Positions 58,643-64,000 of a stretch of 64,000 nt of DNA are shown here, in pieces (position 1 is the first letter of the stretch; the number at the start of each line of letters is the position of its first letter). Position numbers and translations under genes: made by a program. The stretch is from the NCBI RefSeq assembly GCF_916618955.1, contig NZ_OU745390.1:2418001-2482000 (forward strand), given 5' to 3'. The notes beneath the pieces were generated by a model. The model searched no databases and was not told where the DNA came from. It saw only the letters and a program-made list of their open reading frames with translations. This DNA comes from Pseudomonas sp. Marseille-Q3773 (GTDB lineage Bacteria > Pseudomonadota > Gammaproteobacteria > Pseudomonadales > Pseudomonadaceae).

Positions 58643-60352
58643 TCAGCGCACCCGGTCCCGGCTTTGTATGGCCAGGTCCAGTGCCCGCTGCATGTCCAGG
58701 CGTGCCGAGCGCCCCAGGTCAGGGTGGTCCAGCCGCCCGCCGCGCTCCGACGGCAGTATCGGCGCGGTCAGGTCTTCGGCATCCATGGCTTCGAAATCCT
58801 GTTCGCTGCCCAGGGTCAGGGCGCTGCGCCGCAACAACATGCGCACCTGTTGCGGGGTCAGGGCCGGGTTGATCGCCAGCATGGTCGCCACGGTGGCCGT
58901 GACCAGCGGGGTGGCGTATGACGTGCCGCAGTGCGGCCGATCGGCGGCGACCGGGCGAATGCACGCGGCAGCACTGATATCCACGCGCATGTCGATGTTC
59001 GAGCTGTGGCGCTTGCGGACATGCCGAGGGTCTTCGACCGGCACTGCCTGGTCACTGCGCTGATGCCCGCCCACTACCAGCAGTTGCTCGGTGACGAACG
59101 AGGAAGGCAGCCGATATTCATCGGTGCCCGACCAAGACGCACCATTGCCGGCCGAATTCACCACCAGCACATCAGGATGCCTGGCCCGCAGCCAAAGGAA
59201 GAATTCTTCGAGCAACTCTTCATAGCCACTCATCGCCAGCCCCGAGCGCACCAGTGACTCGACCTCATCCCCCTGCACGTTCTTCGCCCCGACCCGGTGG
59301 ATGCCCCAGCTCCAGTTCAACACCCGCACGCCGTCTTCGACCAGGTTCACCGAGGCAGCGATATTGGCAGTGATGCCGGCATCCGAGTTGCGCCCGACAA
59401 TCACCTCGAAACCCGGACTGTGCTGGCCCAGCCCGGGCAGGAAGCCCTGCCCCCGGGCCGCCAGGATGCCGGCCACATGGCTACCATGGCTGCCCGGGCG
59501 ATCGCCGTCGGGGCCATACAGGCAGGTCTGCCCCTTGCCACAAGCGCCCCGGTAGGCGCTGAAGGGCGGCGCATCGAAGTCCACCTCGCGCTCGATCACG
59601 CCCACGCGTACCGGCTGCACCGGCACCCCGGAAGCGGGGATGCGCCGCTGGTAGAAGTACAACGCATCCATGAAACGGTTGGCGGCCCATTCGTCTGCCT
59701 GGTCGATGGCCGGCTGGCCGCTGCCTTCACCCTCCTCGCCGCGTTCGGGGGCGGACTCCTCGACGATCACGGCATCCACGCTGACCTCGGTACCGATGCG
59801 CAGGACCAGCGCGTCGCGCTGCACCAGGTCACGCACCGGCAAGCGCAACTGGTAAACATTGAGCGGCGGGATGGCACCGACCACCTGGGCACCGTATTTG
59901 TCGGCAATACGCCGGGCTTCGGCGGCGCCATCGTGTTTTTCTTCGATCAACAGGCTGACCAGGTCGAGGTAGGTGGTCAGGCCATCCATGTTCTTCGCCA
60001 CTTCGCCAGGCCCTGCGGCAACTACGTGGCTGCGCTGACGGGTCAGCCAGACGGCGTTGCTGGTGCGCTCACCGTCCTGCAGCCACAGCGGCGCGCTGCG
60101 TTGCTCATCCTTGGCCAGGGTCAGCCTCAGCGTGTCGCCATGCCGCTCGATGCCAGCCTGCTCGAGTTGCGCCCCGCCGAGCCGGACAGTCGGCACGCCG
60201 GCCCCCAGGCCCTCGGCTCGCACACACCACTGCTGTTCAGCTTCGCCCAACAGGTCGCCGCAACGCTGCAGTTGCTTGATGCGCAGCGGGTCCGCTTGCG
60301 CCGACACGGCACAACTGAAGATCATCATCAGCATGATGACATGGCGCTTCAT
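58643..60352 (-). CDS. Secreted subtilisin-like (S8) protein with Asp-to-Glu change at the catalytic site
   Basis: A 569-residue exported protein. The signal peptide ends near VSAQADP. An N-terminal about 230-residue region of unknown fold precedes the peptidase S8 domain. The His motif (GSHGSHVAGI, about residue 290), the oxyanion Asn (NSAGN) and the Ser motif (GTSYATP, about 477) are intact. The usual VIDTGVD Asp motif reads VIEREVDF, so the catalytic Asp is Glu (about residue 253) unless the nearby Asp substitutes. It could be a low-activity or non-catalytic subtilase. It stands alone, divergent from the secretin-like gene. Confidence 0.85.
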   Translation of the reverse strand: MKRHVIMLMMIFSCAVSAQADPLRIKQLQRCGDLLGEAEQQWCVRAEGLGAGVPTVRLGGAQLEQAGIERHGDTLRLTLAKDEQRSAPLWLQDGERTSNAVWLTRQRSHVVAAGPGEVAKNMDGLTTYLDLVSLLIEEKHDGAAEARRIADKYGAQVVGAIPPLNVYQLRLPVRDLVQRDALVLRIGTEVSVDAVIVEESAPERGEEGEGSGQPAIDQADEWAANRFMDALYFYQRRIPASGVPVQPVRVGVIEREVDFDAPPFSAYRGACGKGQTCLYGPDGDRPGSHGSHVAGILAARGQGFLPGLGQHSPGFEVIVGRNSDAGITANIAASVNLVEDGVRVLNWSWGIHRVGAKNVQGDEVESLVRSGLAMSGYEELLEEFFLWLRARHPDVLVVNSAGNGASWSGTDEYRLPSSFVTEQLLVVGGHQRSDQAVPVEDPRHVRKRHSSNIDMRVDISAAACIRPVAADRPHCGTSYATPLVTATVATMLAINPALTPQQVRMLLRRSALTLGSEQDFEAMDAEDLTAPILPSERGGRLDHPDLGRSARLDMQRALDLAIQSRDRVR

Positions 60353-60496
60353 GCGATCAGCCCCTCATCTTTCCTGACATTGCGACTGCCTGACCAGCGC
60401 CAAGGTTCAGCTGCATGAACGCCAACTTGTGACCTGGACCCGGCACAAGCGCTACAAATTTGCCATCATGTTGATTCCACCCGCGGAGACCATCCC

Positions 60497-61231
60497 ATGC
60501 CGCTACGCCCGCTTTTCGCCTCGCTGCTGCTGGCCACCAGCCTTACCGTCCACGCCGCCACCGAGGTCGTGCCGCTGCAACATCGCAGCAGCGCCGAACT
60601 GCTGCCTGCGGCGCAGGCGTTCATCGGCAAGGACGGCAGCGTCACTGCCTTCGAGAACAAGCTGATCGTCAACGCCAGCGCCGAGCGCATCGACGACCTG
60701 CGCGCCCTGCTGCAACAGCTGGACACTGCCCCCAAGCGCCTGCTGATCAGCGTCGACAACAATGACAGCAACTTCCAGGACAACCGTGGCAACGCGCACG
60801 TCATTCACTACGGCACCAGCAACCGCGACGGCGGCCTGCAGCAGGTTCAGGCCAGCGAAGGCCAGCCGGCGCTGATCCAGGTTGGCCAGAGCATCCCGGT
60901 TACCAGCACCAGCACCGACAGCTACGGGCGCCTGCAGAGCAACACCGAATACCGCAACGTGACCCAGGGTTTCTACGTGACCCCGAGCCTGAGCGGCGAT
61001 ACGGTTCGTCTGCAAATAAGCACCAATAATGACCGTATCAGCCAGGAACGTGCCGATGTAGTGAAAGTGCAAAGCACCGACACGACGGTCACCGGCAGGC
61101 TCGGCGAGTGGATCACCCTGGCCGGCTTCAACCAGCAGAGCCAAGCCGAGCGCAGTGCATCCAGCCACAGTTACAGCACCCAGCGCGGTGAAAACATGAC
61201 TTTGCGGGTCAAAGTCGACCTTGTCGACTGA
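60497..61231 (+). CDS. Short stand-alone secretin-like periplasmic protein
   Basis: A 244-residue protein with a signal peptide (cleavage near TVHAAT). It has a secretin N1-like domain (LQHRSSAELLPAAQAFIG to ASAERIDDLRALLQQLDTAPKRLLISV), then a segment like the first strands of the secretin channel domain (LIQVGQSIPVTSTS, TQGFYVTPSLSGDTVRLQIS, WITLAGFNQQSQ). Full secretins are 600 or more residues; this lacks the N0/N2 domains and the full pore. No pilus or secretion genes are near. It may be an accessory or degenerate secretin. The role is unknown. Confidence 0.82.
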   Translation: MPLRPLFASLLLATSLTVHAATEVVPLQHRSSAELLPAAQAFIGKDGSVTAFENKLIVNASAERIDDLRALLQQLDTAPKRLLISVDNNDSNFQDNRGNAHVIHYGTSNRDGGLQQVQASEGQPALIQVGQSIPVTSTSTDSYGRLQSNTEYRNVTQGFYVTPSLSGDTVRLQISTNNDRISQERADVVKVQSTDTTVTGRLGEWITLAGFNQQSQAERSASSHSYSTQRGENMTLRVKVDLVD

Positions 61232-61721
61232 TCCCAGGCAACTCAAGGCCTCGACCAAAGGCCTTGAAACTGACTGCCGAGTCGCATTAGACCAAAGATG
61301 TAGTAAGCGTAAAAAACCACTACAAAACATTTGACAGGGTCTTTTTGCCAAGGGCATGATGGCCTCGCTCCCGCTAATCAGGGGCCCTGGCAAGGGCCTT
61401 CGAGGCGCGCTCCTCCCACCCCTGGAGGCGTCTCGTGTCTATACGGCCCACAAGGCGGTTCGACGGGATTGCGACTGCAACGAAGAAGTTGTCCCGAGGG
61501 ACGGAAGCGCATCACCGCAGTACTGGCAATCGCGTAGCACCGCAGCAAGGCAACCACGAGCCGACCTGCCGGAGTTCCTTGCGCCTGGCCTGCATCCCCT
61601 TCCCCTTCGAGCCTTCGCGTTCGCCGCCGCACGCCCACGAACAGGACAGCCGCCAGCTTCCCTGATCGGCCCCGAGCATCAGCACAATTACCCCAAGATC
61701 GATGCGACGAGGTTTATTTCC
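61232..61721. other. 490-nt non-coding leader region upstream of aceA
   Basis: I see no convincing coding region; the isocitrate lyase frame is open through much of it but has no start signal before 61722. It contains a weak inverted repeat at about 61243-61267 (TCAAGGCC/GGCCTTGA) just after the secretin-like gene and a candidate promoter at 61331-61360. If that promoter is used, the aceA transcript has a leader of over 350 nt. Confidence 0.5.
61331..61360 (+). promoter_or_regulatory. Candidate sigma-70 promoter of aceA
   Basis: TTGACA (61331-61336) is a perfect -35 box. With an 18-nt spacer it is followed by CATGAT (61355-61360), which matches 4 of 6 of the -10 consensus. Confidence 0.35.
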
Positions 61722-63047
<1,326 letters not shown>

Positions 63048-63066
63048 TTGTGGGTTGCGGTTGAAT

Positions 63067-63100
63067 AAAGGCCCGGGGTTTGAGAAAGCCCTGGGCCTTT
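63067..63100 (+). terminator. Rho-independent terminator of aceA
   Basis: AAAGGCCCGGGGTTT and AAAGCCCTGGGCCTTT form a GC-rich stem around a short loop, directly followed by GTTTTT. Confidence 0.85.
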
Positions 63101-63325
63101 GTTTTTGCCTGCACCGAAGCGTTCAGAGTTGTGCGGGACCTGCATCATACCTGCGCGGCGTCATCCATCAGACTGCTGACCTAGGGGGCCGCACAGACAT
63201 GCTCGCTCGAGAAAACGCGAGAAGCGGCCAAGGCCGCCCTTGCATTCGAAGCCTGGTATTTTTGCCAGTTTCGCCAATCCAGCGCGTCGCTGAACATAGT
63301 GGCTCCCCCTACAAGGAGTTACATC

Positions 63326-64000
63326 ATGTCGACCACCAGCAAAGCAGGACAGCTAGACCCTCAATTCGCTTCGCAGGGGCGCTTTTCGCATAGCGCTTAC
63401 GACCACCTCGGCCCGATCACTCTCGATTCAAACCAAAAAATCCTTATCTCTTCTGCACCAAGGGCCGCGTCCGCCCTCAAGATGCTGCGCCTGGAGCCCA
63501 ACGGTGCGCTTGATACCGGATTTGGTGTGCAAGGTGTCACAACGGTGGAGTATGACGGGGCTCTGCGTGTGTTCCTGACTGGGATCGTTACGGACGACAC
63601 CGGGCGAATTTTCATGGTCGCCGATTATAACTATGCCCCGGATTCGTATTACCCGATGATCATTCGCTTGCTGCCCAATGGAGCGCCGGACACCAGCTTC
63701 GGCGAAGACAATAAAGCTTATCGCCTCTACCGAGCGATCAGTTCCACGTCGAAAGATGGGGCGGTCAACCTTCCCGCGGACGGCAAAAGCGAAAGCCGAT
63801 CCGCGAACACAACGAATTCCGTAGGCATATGGGACGGCATCCTCTACTTCCATTCACGCGACCATATCGTGGCAACCACGCTGGCAGGCGACCTGGCAAC
63901 CGAGTTCAATGGAACCGGCTTTTGGCGAGCCACTCACGACAACAGCCCTGTATTACTGAAGGCAATGACCGAAAGTGAGGGCAGCATTTATGCAGCCTTC
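63326..64000 (+). CDS. Delta-60-repeat-like protein (partial, cut by the window end)
   Basis: The frame from ATG 63326 is open for 225 codons to the window edge. AAGGAG lies about 7 nt before the ATG. It contains repeats of the delta-60 type (LDPQFASQGRF; LEPNGALDTGFGVQGVTTV; LLPNGAPDTSFGEDNKAY) in which D(T/P)xF(G/A) recurs about every 60 residues. Such proteins fold as beta-propeller-like domains and are often secreted or surface-bound. No signal peptide is visible. Base composition is more AT-rich than the upstream genes. The function is unknown. Confidence 0.8.
   Translation, partial: MSTTSKAGQLDPQFASQGRFSHSAYDHLGPITLDSNQKILISSAPRAASALKMLRLEPNGALDTGFGVQGVTTVEYDGALRVFLTGIVTDDTGRIFMVADYNYAPDSYYPMIIRLLPNGAPDTSFGEDNKAYRLYRAISSTSKDGAVNLPADGKSESRSANTTNSVGIWDGILYFHSRDHIVATTLAGDLATEFNGTGFWRATHDNSPVLLKAMTESEGSIYAAF

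Noticed and set aside
63428..63853. Minus-strand 141-residue frame near the window end
   Set aside because: It opposes the delta-60-repeat gene, which has a good ribosome-binding site and repeat structure.

Overview
The window is high-GC Gammaproteobacterial DNA that looks like a Pseudomonas of the P. putida group. The evidence is a gacA-uvrC-pgsA-tRNA-Gly block, gacA with a TTG start, a second EF-G gene, a gabP/LysR/gabT group, aceA, and paired REP-like hairpins carrying the GGGAGCGGGC core. From memory, the right half (about 40-63 kb) follows the gene order of the P. putida core chromosome; this was not checked by alignment.

Layout. (1) 0-4.6 kb: a LysR regulator (cut by the window edge) divergent from SDR, MFS transporter and split-transketolase genes, probably a small catabolic operon for an unidentified polyol or sugar acid. 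(2) 4.6-39.7 kb: a large non-ribosomal peptide siderophore locus. A short minus-strand pair (diaminobutyrate transaminase, MbtH-like protein) diverges from a plus-strand operon of a SyrP/TauD-like beta-hydroxylase, NRPS1 (with a second hydroxylase fused at its C-terminus), NRPS2, NRPS3, a third hydroxylase and NRPS4. Facing it is a minus-strand operon of NRPS5, a SyrD/PvdE-type ABC exporter, a TonB-dependent receptor and a DUF3649/PepSY/DUF3325 inner-membrane reduction module. Both promoter regions carry Fur-box-like sequences, the NRPS5 one being strong. (3) 39.7-64 kb: tRNA-Gly and conserved chromosomal genes (pgsA, uvrC, gacA, Pit phosphate transporter, GST, OmpA lipoproteins, gabP/gabT, EF-G paralogue, SulP transporter, subtilase-like protein, isocitrate lyase), ending in a delta-60-repeat protein cut by the window edge.

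How the siderophore locus seems to work. Adenylation codes read by hand give Asp, Dab, Asp, unresolved, His, (no A domain), Gly. Two C-like domains that lack the HHxxxDG histidines sit directly before the second Asp and the His A domains. They match the position and degeneracy expected of interface domains that recruit stand-alone beta-hydroxylases. With the fused hydroxylase this makes three hydroxylases for two Asp and one His, so the predicted product carries up to three beta-hydroxy Fe(III) ligands plus Dab and Gly. That composition recalls the corrugatin family of lipopeptide siderophores, but the module layout may be new. No thioesterase domain is visible, and the last module of NRPS4 lacks an A domain, so chain release and the role of NRPS5 are open.
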